Assembly (NCBI RefSeq): GCF_003058165.1
Contig: NZ_QBUC01000027.1
Location: forward strand, 1 to 48,064
Source of the DNA: Paenisporosarcina sp. OV554
Lineage (GTDB): Bacteria; Bacillota; Bacilli; Bacillales_A; Planococcaceae
Reading direction: 5' to 3'
DNA length: 48,064 nucleotides
Below the pieces are notes generated by a model. It had not been told where the DNA came from. It worked only from the letters and a program-made list of their open reading frames with translations, and did not search any database. Positions 25,791-34,047 of the stretch are shown here, one piece after another (positions within the stretch are counted from its first letter, which is position 1; the number at the start of each line of letters is the position of its first letter). Both the position numbers and the translations under genes were made by a program.

Positions 25791-28700
25791 ATGTTAAAAA
25801 TTGGCGAAATAATTAAAGGCCCATTTTGGCCAGAAATTGTTGAAATAAAGAATTGTGAGTTAATCGATGACGGACTTTACTTGGTTGAGTCTATCGGTCG
25901 ACAAACGAATAAGTACTACGACAGTTACTTAGAACAGTATCAACTGGACCAATTAGAAAAAATCCAACAAGAAGATGCCCATTTTAATCCGGAGCGGCTG
26001 CAACATTATTTACAATATCACGTATTAAAGACGGACGAGCGTTACTCACAATCGAGGGCTAGAGGCAATAAAAAGATTATTCCGTTACCACATCAAATCG
26101 AAGCAGTCTATAGCCGCATGCTGCAATCACCACAGGTACGTTACTTGTTAGCGGATGATCCGGGAGCGGGTAAAACCATTATGTCTGGAATGCTCATTCG
26201 TGAACTGTTAGCTAGACAAAGTGCAGAGCGGATTCTCATCCTAGTTCCTCCCCTTGTGCTTAAACAATGGCAGGAGGAATTAAAAGAAAAGTTTGGTGAG
26301 GATTTCACAATTGTTACTCGTACTCTTTTAAACAGCTCCAACGAAGTTAACCCTTTCGAATCATATGATAAAATAATTGCTTCTGTTTACTGGGCATCAC
26401 GAGAAGAAATTAAATCCCTGATAATAAAATCCCATTTCGATCTTGTCATTGTGGATGAGGCTCATAAAATGGCTGCATATACTCATGGTGTAAAGAAGAA
26501 AAGGATTCAGCGTACAAAAATGTACCAACTTGGTGAAGCGTTATTAAGACATACTGAACACTGTTTATTATTAACGGCAACTCCGCATAAAGGGGATAAA
26601 GAAAATTTCCGTCATTTAATGAGTCTAGTAGATCATGATATTTTCTCTCGTTTAAACAGCGGAGAGTCTATGTATGAAAAGAGTAATCCGTTTATTATAC
26701 GGCGCTTGAAGGAAACAATGGTCAATTTTGACGGAACACCGCTCTTTCCTAAGCGGACAACAAAAACTCTTTCATTTGAACTAAGTATAGAAGAACAAGA
26801 ACTGTATGAAGAGGTTACTGAATATGTTCGGGAACACTTTAACCGGGCCAAACAGAATAACAAGCCAAATGTAGCATTTGCGATGATGATTCTCCAGCGG
26901 AGGTTAAGCTCTTCATTAGATGCTATATACCTGTCACTTGTACGTAGAAAAGAGCGGCTTGAGAATCTTCTATATAATCAGCAACAAATCCAACAAATAG
27001 ATATAGATGATTTTGAGGATATTGCTGCGGACGATCAAGAAGAGTTGGAATTGCAATTAGAAGGTGAAACAGAAACACTTGATTTAGTTGAGCTACAGCT
27101 CGAAATTGATGTTCTAAGCAACTTAATTGATAAAGCGGGTAGCATCCGTCAACAAGATGTAGAACGTAAATATATAGAGCTTGAAGGGACCCTTTTTGGA
27201 CCTAATGGCTTGTTAGCAAAAGGCGAAAAGATATTAATTTTCACTGAATCGAAAGATACGCTCCACTATTTAGAGAACAAATTGCTTGCTCATGTGCCGG
27301 AAGTAGCAAAGATTATAGGTAATTTCTCAATGGATCAGCGACGTATAGAGGTTGAAAAGTTTCGAAATGACTTACAAGTGATGCTTGCTACCGATGCTGG
27401 TGGAGAATCGATAAACCTTCAGTTCTGTAATCAAATGATTAACTATGATATTCCTTGGAATCCAAATAGGCTTGAACAGAGGATGGGGCGTATTCACCGT
27501 ATTGGTCAGAAAAACGAGGTATTTGTTTTTAACTTAGTTGCATCGAATACGCGAGAAGGTGATGTGTTAGTTCGTCTTCTTGAGAAGATGGAGCAGATGC
27601 GAAATGATTTAGGACAAGAGTCGGTTTATGATTTTATTGGGGAAGTTTTAAAGGAACAAGGCGTTGATCTTTCAGATTTGATGGAGCAGGCAATTAGTGG
27701 ACGTGAGCATTTGGATGATTTAGTTGCTCGAATGGAAAAAACGCTATCAGAAGAACACGAACGTTTACTCAATATGGCGAAGCAGGAGAGAATGGACGAA
27801 CAAAGCTTTGACCTGCCGGGGATGCGAAGAGCCTACCAAGAACTTTCTATAAATAGCTTGCCTTCAAGAGTGTATGGAGAATTTGTGGTCAATCAGTTTG
27901 AAGATACAAGAGTTCGTCTCCATATATCTAGTGACGGAGCGGTAGGACGTATTGATCGTTTACCTAAAAATTACCGTGAATTGGCCAAAAAGCGCCGTTT
28001 CCTATTAAAAGCAGATGAATCCATACGTTTTGCGCTAAAGCCACAGAAAGAGTCAGAGGAAACCCCATTATTACAAAATGACCATCCATTGTTTAAACTA
28101 GCATTAGAACTGGGTGGATCTGAGACTCAACAAGTAGCCATTCCTAACTGTCATGTAAAGGCAAATGTAAGTGAACAAATTGCAGTTGAATTAAATCAAG
28201 TAAGTATTGTGGACGGGACAGGCAGGGAGTTAGAACGCTCTCTCATGCTACTTGGAAAACGTGAATCAGGGGAATGGATTCAGGTCGACCCATATTGCCT
28301 ATTTAATAATTCAATTGAGGTTATCGACACAAACAGTGACGAAGATACTTCATTCAAGAGAGAAGCCATTATGCAAGCTCGGAAGCTATTACAAGGCGTG
28401 CAAATGAAGAGAGATGATTACGTAAATAAAAAGAGTGTTTATTTACGGAAATCATTTGATGAACAAATGTTGACCCTTCAAGATCGTATTCTAAATTATG
28501 AACAGAACAATTTTGAAAACAAAAACAGTGCTTTAATAAATCAAACATATACGCAAATCGAGGATTTAGAAGAACGTAGTCGTGAGCGGTTAGATGATAT
28601 CGAAAGAGAACGAAGCATTCAATTACAACCAATTAAGCGGATTGTTCAACTAACATTAGAACCTACAGATCAAATTACGGGTCGAGTAGTTCCAGATGAT

Positions 28701-28967
28701 ATGTTCCAGATGGTAAAAGAATACGAGTATCAAAACGGAAGACTCAACGTAATAAAAAGAAAAGCATTTGGTCTTGTTGACTTTACGAGTGAAGGTGTAA
28801 CAGATGAAACCCGATTTATTATCGTCACGGATTCTTTGTCCGATCTTTTAAGTACTATTTGTTACGATGATTATTTGGGGATTGAAACGTATGTTTATAT
28901 TTATGTTGTTGATAATGGGGAAGTAAGAGAAGAATTACAATTTGAGAAAATGAATAAACTAATTTAA
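25791..28967 (+). CDS. SNF2-type DEAH helicase of the BREX cluster (BrxHII/DrmD-like)
   Basis: A 1058-aa product from ATG 25791 behind a GGGGGG site. Superfamily 2 motifs: Walker A DPGAGKT at residues 123-129 in LLADDPGAGKTIMSGML, DEAH at 222-225, TATPHKG, and the C-terminal helicase half with ATDAGGESINLQFC and QRMGRIHRIGQ, the SNF2/RapA signature. A long C-terminal part with charged coiled coil (about 880-950) follows. In type 1 BREX the sixth gene is brxL, a Lon-like protease; here this helicase takes that place. SNF2-type helicases occur as BrxHII in BREX types 3 and 5 and as DrmD in DISARM. I am sure of the helicase family and less sure of the subtype name. Confidence 0.85.
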   Translation: MLKIGEIIKGPFWPEIVEIKNCELIDDGLYLVESIGRQTNKYYDSYLEQYQLDQLEKIQQEDAHFNPERLQHYLQYHVLKTDERYSQSRARGNKKIIPLPHQIEAVYSRMLQSPQVRYLLADDPGAGKTIMSGMLIRELLARQSAERILILVPPLVLKQWQEELKEKFGEDFTIVTRTLLNSSNEVNPFESYDKIIASVYWASREEIKSLIIKSHFDLVIVDEAHKMAAYTHGVKKKRIQRTKMYQLGEALLRHTEHCLLLTATPHKGDKENFRHLMSLVDHDIFSRLNSGESMYEKSNPFIIRRLKETMVNFDGTPLFPKRTTKTLSFELSIEEQELYEEVTEYVREHFNRAKQNNKPNVAFAMMILQRRLSSSLDAIYLSLVRRKERLENLLYNQQQIQQIDIDDFEDIAADDQEELELQLEGETETLDLVELQLEIDVLSNLIDKAGSIRQQDVERKYIELEGTLFGPNGLLAKGEKILIFTESKDTLHYLENKLLAHVPEVAKIIGNFSMDQRRIEVEKFRNDLQVMLATDAGGESINLQFCNQMINYDIPWNPNRLEQRMGRIHRIGQKNEVFVFNLVASNTREGDVLVRLLEKMEQMRNDLGQESVYDFIGEVLKEQGVDLSDLMEQAISGREHLDDLVARMEKTLSEEHERLLNMAKQERMDEQSFDLPGMRRAYQELSINSLPSRVYGEFVVNQFEDTRVRLHISSDGAVGRIDRLPKNYRELAKKRRFLLKADESIRFALKPQKESEETPLLQNDHPLFKLALELGGSETQQVAIPNCHVKANVSEQIAVELNQVSIVDGTGRELERSLMLLGKRESGEWIQVDPYCLFNNSIEVIDTNSDEDTSFKREAIMQARKLLQGVQMKRDDYVNKKSVYLRKSFDEQMLTLQDRILNYEQNNFENKNSALINQTYTQIEDLEERSRERLDDIERERSIQLQPIKRIVQLTLEPTDQITGRVVPDDMFQMVKEYEYQNGRLNVIKRKAFGLVDFTSEGVTDETRFIIVTDSLSDLLSTICYDDYLGIETYVYIYVVDNGEVREELQFEKMNKLI

Positions 28968-28984
28968 GTTATTATAATCGATGA

Positions 28985-29027
28985 ACAAACTCCTAGTTAA
29001 TTCACAATGCTAGGAGATTTGTTTTTT
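28985..29027 (+). terminator. Intrinsic terminator at the end of the BREX cluster
   Basis: ACAAACTCCTAG pairs with CTAGGAGATTTGT (two-base bulge), then a run of T ends the element. It lies about 20 bases after the helicase stop. Confidence 0.8.
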
Positions 29028-29258
29028 CGAATTCACATTTATTTATTATACTAGAAGAATATCTTGAAAAAGATGATATAACTAGTCATTAATTGGTAAT
29101 TAGTCCTTGTTTTCATTTTTATAATGATTAATTTCTAAAGGTCATTGACATCAGTATGAATTGGAATTGCTGTTAAGATTTACATTCAAATAACCGTGAC
29201 TACTTTTTTTATTATTCTATTTAAGGATTTGAACAGTAAGAATGTAAAAGCCTTAATT

Positions 29259-29286
29259 CTCGAGGGATTCCAAGTAGTATTCCTTC
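29259..29286. repeat. Copy 2 of the hairpin-containing repeat (partner at 10903-10930)
   Basis: Starts CTCGAGGGATTCCAAGTA and ends ATTCCTTC, in the same orientation as the left copy, with about four changes that also weaken the hairpin. Confidence 0.55.
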
Positions 29287-29454
29287 CTATTAATAACGTT
29301 GAGTGATGGGCGGCATGATGTGATATAAGCACTATTTGTTTAGGGATATACATGATCCAAATTAGATAGAAACGTACCGAAAAAAATTGTGCAATATCCT
29401 GCAATACAGAAAAAAGAAAAAAGCCCAAAAACCCTGTGTTAACAAGGATTTTAA

Positions 29455-29500
29455 GGCTTTTAATACTACAATTTGCAGAGTATCACGATTAACGTGAGTA
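29455..29500. repeat. Direct repeat, right copy (partner at 12314-12356)
   Basis: Starts GGCTTTTAATACTACAATTT and ends GATTAACGTGAGTA. It differs from the left copy by a few substitutions and three extra bases. It lies about 490 bases past the last BREX gene. Confidence 0.65.
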
Positions 29501-29773
29501 GGACTCAATAGATCAAACCTTATACGGAAACAGCAATAAAAAAGATCCATAAAGGCTGGGTAAAATAACCCCGTTAAAAGCCATTATCCTGAGTGGAAAT
29601 ATTACTAATCAAATCCAGCGAAAACGCTTGTATACCGCGCTTTAATAAGCTTGAATGCACTTTCGTTAAACATGTTACAAAGGAAAAGACTCATGGGTGA
29701 CATGATGCTCTAATTAAGAACAAGTAAGGATGTACTAAAGTTTAGTTTCAATTCAGTTAATTGGAGAAACTAC

Positions 29774-29815
29774 TACCACGAGTGACCAACAAATGTTACC
29801 ACGAAGTTACCACGA
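29774..29815. repeat. Three TACCACGA repeats, possible integrase arm sites
   Basis: TACCACGA occurs at 29774, 29797 and 29808 in the same orientation. Short direct repeats near an integrase gene are typical arm-type binding sites of tyrosine recombinases. The truncated integrase lies 260 bases away. Confidence 0.4.
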
Positions 29816-30078
29816 ATTAATAATTCCTTATAGTTTTTCATAGTACTTATTATAATAAAACCCCTGTTTTAATAGACTCAAAACGCTCCATTACTTCCTA
29901 TTTAGTATAGAAACATAATCAGAACATCTGTACACCCATGGGAACGCGAACAATATTTGAAAATGTATTAAGCTTGATATAACTGTGTTTAAAGGGTGTT
30001 TTGTTGGGGTGTAGGAGTCCAATAACTTTGTTGGTATCGAATCTACCCCCATTTCACCCCGAAAAAAGTCTAAAATAA

Positions 30079-30222
30079 TTATTTGAAAACATCGTTCAGT
30101 CGTGAGTTGACTTGTTCGATGTTTTTCTTTTTCATTTTTTTAGATACGTGAGAGTATACATCGGCTGTAATTTGATAACTACGATGCCCCAATTGTTTCT
30201 GAATGTATTTAATATCGGGCGT
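30079..30222 (-). pseudogene. Tyrosine recombinase (integrase), C-terminal fragment
   Basis: Minus strand, stop TAA at 30081-30079. It reads PDIKYIQKQLGHRSYQITAD, then VYSHVSKKMKKKNIEQVNSR and LNDVFK. LGH holds the conserved His of the active site, and the Tyr in ADVYSHVS is the nucleophile. Only about 47 codons remain; the catalytic Arg residues and N-terminus are missing, lost where transposase sequence begins at about 30223. Such integrases drive integration of ICEs and phages. This fragment cannot work, so the element is probably fixed unless another integrase acts on it. Confidence 0.85.
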
Positions 30223-30640
30223 TTTTTTGGGGGAAAAGGGACAAGCAGAACGGCAATGGCTAACGATTATTTTGGATGAGTACAGTCGAGCAGTTGCTGG
30301 ATATTTTTTAACCTTTCAAGCACCATCTACCATTCAAACGGCTTTAGCCCTGCCAAGCGATTTGGCGAAAGAGCCATCCAGATTGGACCATCTGTGGTAT
30401 CCTTTTTTTACGGACCATGGCAGTGATTTTACATCGAATCATTTAGAGCAAGTAGCCATTGATTTGAAAATCAACCTTGTATTCTCTGCTGTAGGTGTCC
30501 CAAGAGGCAGAGGGAAAATTGAACGCTTCTTTTTAACGATCAATCAATTGCTTTTACAGGACTTGTCCGGATACTTGAACACCAAAACAACTGAACCTCT
30601 CCTCTCACTAAATGACCTAGAAAAGGTGCAGTCAGGAAAA
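30223..30640 (+). pseudogene. DDE transposase/integrase-core fragment (rve domain)
   Basis: Reads QWLTIILDEYSRAVAGYF (first Asp), FFTDHGSDFTSNH (second Asp) and RGRGKIERFF (Glu), with about 35 residues between the last two, as in retroviral-type integrase cores of Mu/TniA-like or IS481-like transposases. N- and C-termini are missing: the left side joins directly to the integrase remnant, and the frame loses similarity past about 30640, before a stop at about 30673. It is a dead remnant of a second mobile element that cut the integrase gene. Confidence 0.75.
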
Positions 30641-31001
30641 TGCGGTTTTACAACGTTAAACTGTTCCAGGTAGTAAAAATTGTCGACTTAGCAACGATAA
30701 GTGTTTTGAGACAAGTTATACGAGGCACTAACAAGCCTTGTTTCACGTAATATTGACCCCCATCTCAACAGATTAGACCCTATTGATACAATCCTCACAG
30801 ACCTTGATATAACAGTATTTGTATCCTTAACGTTGTAAATTGTAAAAAACCTGACGCTACCCCCTTATGGTATTTAGTGGTTTATTATTATGAATCATAT
30901 TATTATGGTATTTTGAATGTAGCGAGAGTAGAGACATTTACATATAAGTGTGTAAACTTTCGTGATTGTTTGCTCCAGAGGCACCAATAAATTGAAGGGA
31001 G
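30641..31001. other. Gene-free stretch before phnF
   Basis: Junction between mobile DNA and the phosphonate locus. No reading frame is seen. The last 70 bases contain an inverted repeat TTTACA/TGTAAA (30937-30956) that probably belongs to the phnF promoter. Confidence 0.5.
30937..30956. promoter_or_regulatory. Candidate PhnF operator upstream of phnF
   Basis: TTTACA (30937-30942) and TGTAAA (30951-30956) form an inverted repeat 45 bases before phnF. The same arms recur upstream of phnG, as expected for an autoregulating GntR/HutC-type repressor. Confidence 0.45.
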
Positions 31002-31727
31002 ATGCTTTTTATTTCAGCAGATAAGGAAACTCAAATCGTTGATGATATCATGCATCAAATCGTTTCAAAGACGTTCAAATACGGGGAGAAACTTCCTTCT
31101 GAAAATGAACTTGCAGAAAAATACCGGGTACCAAGAATGACGGTAAGGAATGCACTTACCAAGTTAGATGAACGGGGATACATTTATTCGAAGCAAGGTA
31201 AGGGGCGTTATTTAAAAGAAGAATCGATTCAAATTCACTTGAATCTGACTGGTAAAACGAGCTTTACAGATAAGATGAAGCAATCAGGATACGATTTAAA
31301 AACACATAATATATACTGCGAAAAAATTCGTTTCAGCGAACAAATATATCAAAGTTTAAACGCTAAAGAAGACGATGATGTTTATAAAATTGGAAGATTG
31401 CGTTATATCAATGATGAGCCGATAGCAATACATAATTCTTTTGTAAGTGTAGCGATGTTACCTGAAATCATGGAAGACGGTCCTGAAATAGAGTCGATGT
31501 TTGCCTATTACCGAAAGCTCGGTTACTCGAAATTTTCGAGTAGAAAAAGCATGTTAAGTATAACGTTCCCTACTTCCTACGAGCAGCAATTGTTATCCTG
31601 CAAAAGCATGGTACCCCTCATTGTTGTGGAAAGTGATTGCATAGATGTAACCTCGGGAAAAGTACTGGAACATACGAAAATATTGTACCGCAGCGATAAG
31701 TTTAAATATGATTTAACGATGGATTAA
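31002..31727 (+). CDS. phnF: GntR/HutC-family regulator of phosphonate genes
   Basis: A 241-aa product. The N-terminal winged helix (GEKLPSENELAEKYRVPRMT, then VRNALTKLDERGYIYSKQGKG) is typical GntR, and the C-terminal part is a UTRA ligand domain (about 75-235), as in PhnF/HutC. PhnF proteins repress phosphonate operons and are thought to respond to a pathway compound or phosphate state. The start is unsure: ATG 31002 directly abuts GGGAG with no spacer, while ATT at 31011 has ideal 9-base spacing. A terminator separates it from phnG, so it is its own unit next to the operon it likely controls. Confidence 0.85.
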   Translation: MLFISADKETQIVDDIMHQIVSKTFKYGEKLPSENELAEKYRVPRMTVRNALTKLDERGYIYSKQGKGRYLKEESIQIHLNLTGKTSFTDKMKQSGYDLKTHNIYCEKIRFSEQIYQSLNAKEDDDVYKIGRLRYINDEPIAIHNSFVSVAMLPEIMEDGPEIESMFAYYRKLGYSKFSSRKSMLSITFPTSYEQQLLSCKSMVPLIVVESDCIDVTSGKVLEHTKILYRSDKFKYDLTMD

Positions 31728-31733
31728 CGAACG

Positions 31734-31770
31734 AACAGGTAAAGGGTCAAAACTCCTTTACCTGTTTTTT
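31734..31770 (+). terminator. Intrinsic terminator after phnF
   Basis: AACAGGTAAAGG pairs with CCTTTACCTGTT across a short loop, followed by TTTTTA. Confidence 0.85.
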
Positions 31771-31779
31771 ATTTGTCGG

Positions 31780-31800
31780 ATTGTAAAGAAGGTTTACAAT
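31780..31800. promoter_or_regulatory. Candidate operator upstream of the phnG operon
   Basis: ATTGTAAA (31780-31787) and TTTACAAT (31793-31800) form a perfect 8-bp inverted repeat with a 5-base spacer, 75 bases before phnG. A further TTAACG and TGTAAA lie just downstream, so the region may also carry PhoP (Pho-box-like) repeats of TTNACA type. Either PhnF or PhoP could bind here. Confidence 0.5.
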
Positions 31801-31874
31801 TTCTTAACGGTTATGTAAAACACTAGAACTTGGCGACAAGTTACGATGGTTTTGTAAAGGAGGATGCATCGAAT

Positions 31875-32297
31875 ATGAAAAGACGCAGAAGAACCGAGAT
31901 TCTCATTCAAGGTGATTGCAGTTTGGCTCGAAGCTTTGCAAAAACGATTGTCGATAGTTATGAGTGTCGAGAAATTGTTGCTCCACAATATGGATTAACA
32001 ATGATTAAGATGCGTGAATCTGCAAAGAATTCCTTATTCTATATCGGGGAAGTCCTCGTGACTGAAGCAAAAGTAGAAATTGAGAAACGTATCGGTATCG
32101 GCATTGTTGTAGGTATGCAAGATGAACTTGCCAAACATTTAGCAATTATTGATGCAGCCTATAAAGCTAACTTACCGGAAACCGCAGGATGGAAAGCGGA
32201 GCTGATAGAAGAGGAACACAATATTATAAAACAGCGAGCGAAAGAGCAAGCGGAACTTTTTGAAACGAAAGTCCGTTTTGAAACAATGGAAGTTTAA
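31875..32297 (+). CDS. phnG: C-P lyase complex subunit PhnG
   Basis: A 140-aa product. The start is ATG 31875, preceded by AAAGGAGG; an upstream in-frame ATG at 31830 lies before that site. It opens with KRRRRTEILIQGD, and the centre has the family pattern RESAKNSLFYIGEVLVTEAKV and GIGIVVGMQDE. PhnG, H, I and J form the cytoplasmic C-P lyase core. PhnI with G, H and L swaps the adenine of ATP for methylphosphonate. First gene of the long phn operon. Confidence 0.93.
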   Translation: MKRRRRTEILIQGDCSLARSFAKTIVDSYECREIVAPQYGLTMIKMRESAKNSLFYIGEVLVTEAKVEIEKRIGIGIVVGMQDELAKHLAIIDAAYKANLPETAGWKAELIEEEHNIIKQRAKEQAELFETKVRFETMEV

Positions 32298-32334
32298 GAC
32301 AATGCAAACAAACTAAATTAACAGGAGAGATAGT

Positions 32335-32931
32335 ATGGCTATTGATCAAGTACATGATTTGCAGCAGGTTTATAGAAAAATATTGCATAGTATGTCGCGA
32401 CCAGGCACAATTTCGTCCATCCAAAAAAATGTTGAAAGTGTAGATTACAATCTTCCTTGTTATGACGCAACACTGCTGAGTGCGATGACACTACTGGATG
32501 CGGAGGTTACATTCCATATCCTTTCAGACAATCAGCATGACTTAATAGAAAAAATTTCAGATTATACATTAGCTAGATTTGCCCCGATTGACAAAGCGGA
32601 CTTTGTCATTGTGTTGCGTGAAGATACAGAAGCAACAATCCAACAGGCGTTAGAACAATGTAAAGATGGCAATCTTATTGATCCCCAGCAATCATCAACA
32701 TGGATTATTGAAAGTTCACTTCTATCAAATAATGGTGAACTGACTTTAACCGGACCGGGGGTTCAACACACAGCACAGCTTCATACGAGCTTTAGCACAG
32801 CTCTATGGCAAGCCAGAAATGAACGGACAAAGGAATATCCGATAGGTATTGATTTGATCTTTGCAGATGAAGCATCACAAATTGTCTGCGTTCCTAGGAC
32901 AACCTCAGTAAAACTTATGGGGGTGAACTAA
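32335..32931 (+). CDS. phnH: C-P lyase complex subunit PhnH
   Basis: A 198-aa product from ATG 32335 with AGGAGAG upstream. Typical PhnH start with VYRKILHSMSRPGTI, and later GELTLTGPGVQ and PIGIDLIFAD, all conserved family patches. PhnH is a structural partner of PhnI in the core complex, with a fold related to PLP-dependent transferases but no cofactor. Its stop abuts the phnI start (TAA then ATG). Confidence 0.93.
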   Translation: MAIDQVHDLQQVYRKILHSMSRPGTISSIQKNVESVDYNLPCYDATLLSAMTLLDAEVTFHILSDNQHDLIEKISDYTLARFAPIDKADFVIVLREDTEATIQQALEQCKDGNLIDPQQSSTWIIESSLLSNNGELTLTGPGVQHTAQLHTSFSTALWQARNERTKEYPIGIDLIFADEASQIVCVPRTTSVKLMGVN

Positions 32932-34047
32932 ATGGGGTATGTTCCGGTAAAAGGCGGTACTGAGGCAATTGAAGCTTCTATAAAAAGATTAAAGTACGAA
33001 CGTTTAAAAGGCCAAGAAATAATTGCGATCAATACGATCAGGTCTACCATGCGAGGCATGGTAGACCAAGTGATGTCTGAAAGCAGCTTGTATTCACCTT
33101 ACCTGGCAGCATTGTCTATTAAGCAAGCGGAAGGAAGCATGGAAGAAGCCGTTTTCTTGATGCGTGCGCATCGTTCCACATTACCGCGTAATTATTATAG
33201 TCAGACAGTTGAAGCAGAAACCATGCTGGTCGAGCGACGCATTTCAGCAAGTTTCAAAGATATTCCAGGAGGACAGTTGTTAGGTCCGACATACGACTAC
33301 ACTCATAGATTACTGGATTTTAACCTGATAGAAGAAAACCCAACAGAAAATCAGCAATGGCTACAAAATTATAAGCAAGAATTACAACATATCGAACCCT
33401 TCAAAGAATTAAAGTACTTCCCAAAAGTAGTAGAGCATTTACGTGAAGAAGGCTTGTTTGAAGTATACGAGGCGGACAATACACCTCCAATAGATATTAC
33501 AAAACAAAATTTGGATTTCCCGACAAGCCGCAGTGCTAGATTGCAAGTATTGACACGCGGACAAACAGGGGCTGTCACATCTCTAGGATATGCCTCGTTA
33601 AGAGGATACGGGCAAGTCCATCCGACAGTCGGTGAAGTACGAGTAGGTTCTGTACCTATTTACGTAGAGCATCCAAACGAAGTTGAGCATGGCGCTGAAG
33701 ATGAGTTCTATATCGGAGAAATAAAAGTGACTGAAGTGGAATCTTTTGTTCCAGTAAAAGTGAAAAATGAAAATAACGAAGATGAACTGGAGTTTGAAAT
33801 CGGTTATGGCATTTGTTATGGCCAAAACGAAACGAAAGCGATTGCGATGAGTATCTTGGACCAATGTCTGGAGCATACAAATTCCGATTTTCCAACGCAT
33901 GATGAAGAATTCGTATTGTTGCACATTGATTCTGTTGAATCTACTGGCTTCATTTCCCATTTAAAATTACCGCATTATGTAACATTCCAATCAAAATTGG
34001 ACAGTATCCGTCAAGTGAAGAAAGGAGTGCAGAAAAATGAAAGCTGA
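32932..34047 (+). CDS. phnI: C-P lyase subunit PhnI (ribose 1-phosphonate triphosphate synthase)
   Basis: A 371-aa product from ATG 32932 with GGGGGTG just upstream. It begins MGYVPVKGGTEAIEAS, the standard PhnI start, and contains SARLQVLTRGQTGAVTSLGY and the His-rich HIDSVESTGFISHLKLPHYV near the end. Together with PhnG, H and L it displaces adenine from ATP with methylphosphonate. The stop overlaps phnJ by 11 bases, pointing to coupled translation. Confidence 0.95.
   Translation: MGYVPVKGGTEAIEASIKRLKYERLKGQEIIAINTIRSTMRGMVDQVMSESSLYSPYLAALSIKQAEGSMEEAVFLMRAHRSTLPRNYYSQTVEAETMLVERRISASFKDIPGGQLLGPTYDYTHRLLDFNLIEENPTENQQWLQNYKQELQHIEPFKELKYFPKVVEHLREEGLFEVYEADNTPPIDITKQNLDFPTSRSARLQVLTRGQTGAVTSLGYASLRGYGQVHPTVGEVRVGSVPIYVEHPNEVEHGAEDEFYIGEIKVTEVESFVPVKVKNENNEDELEFEIGYGICYGQNETKAIAMSILDQCLEHTNSDFPTHDEEFVLLHIDSVESTGFISHLKLPHYVTFQSKLDSIRQVKKGVQKNES

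Larger units (their letters stand above)
29028..30078. other. Gene-free right flank of the defence island
   Basis: No reading frame is supported. It holds the second copies of two repeats that also occur left of the GmrSD gene (29259-29286 and 29455-29500), three TACCACGA repeats (29774-29815), and a nested inverted repeat with outer GGGGTG and CACCCC arms at about 30007-30060, next to the integrase remnant. It is best read as the recombination end of an integrated element. Confidence 0.5.

Noticed and set aside
29774-29815. CRISPR array
   Set aside because: Only three 8-base repeats with uneven spacing (23 and 11 bases); too short and irregular.
30203-30673. Intact 156-aa gene
   Set aside because: The frame starts inside the reversed integrase remnant and continues into a transposase core; it is a chance fusion, not a gene.
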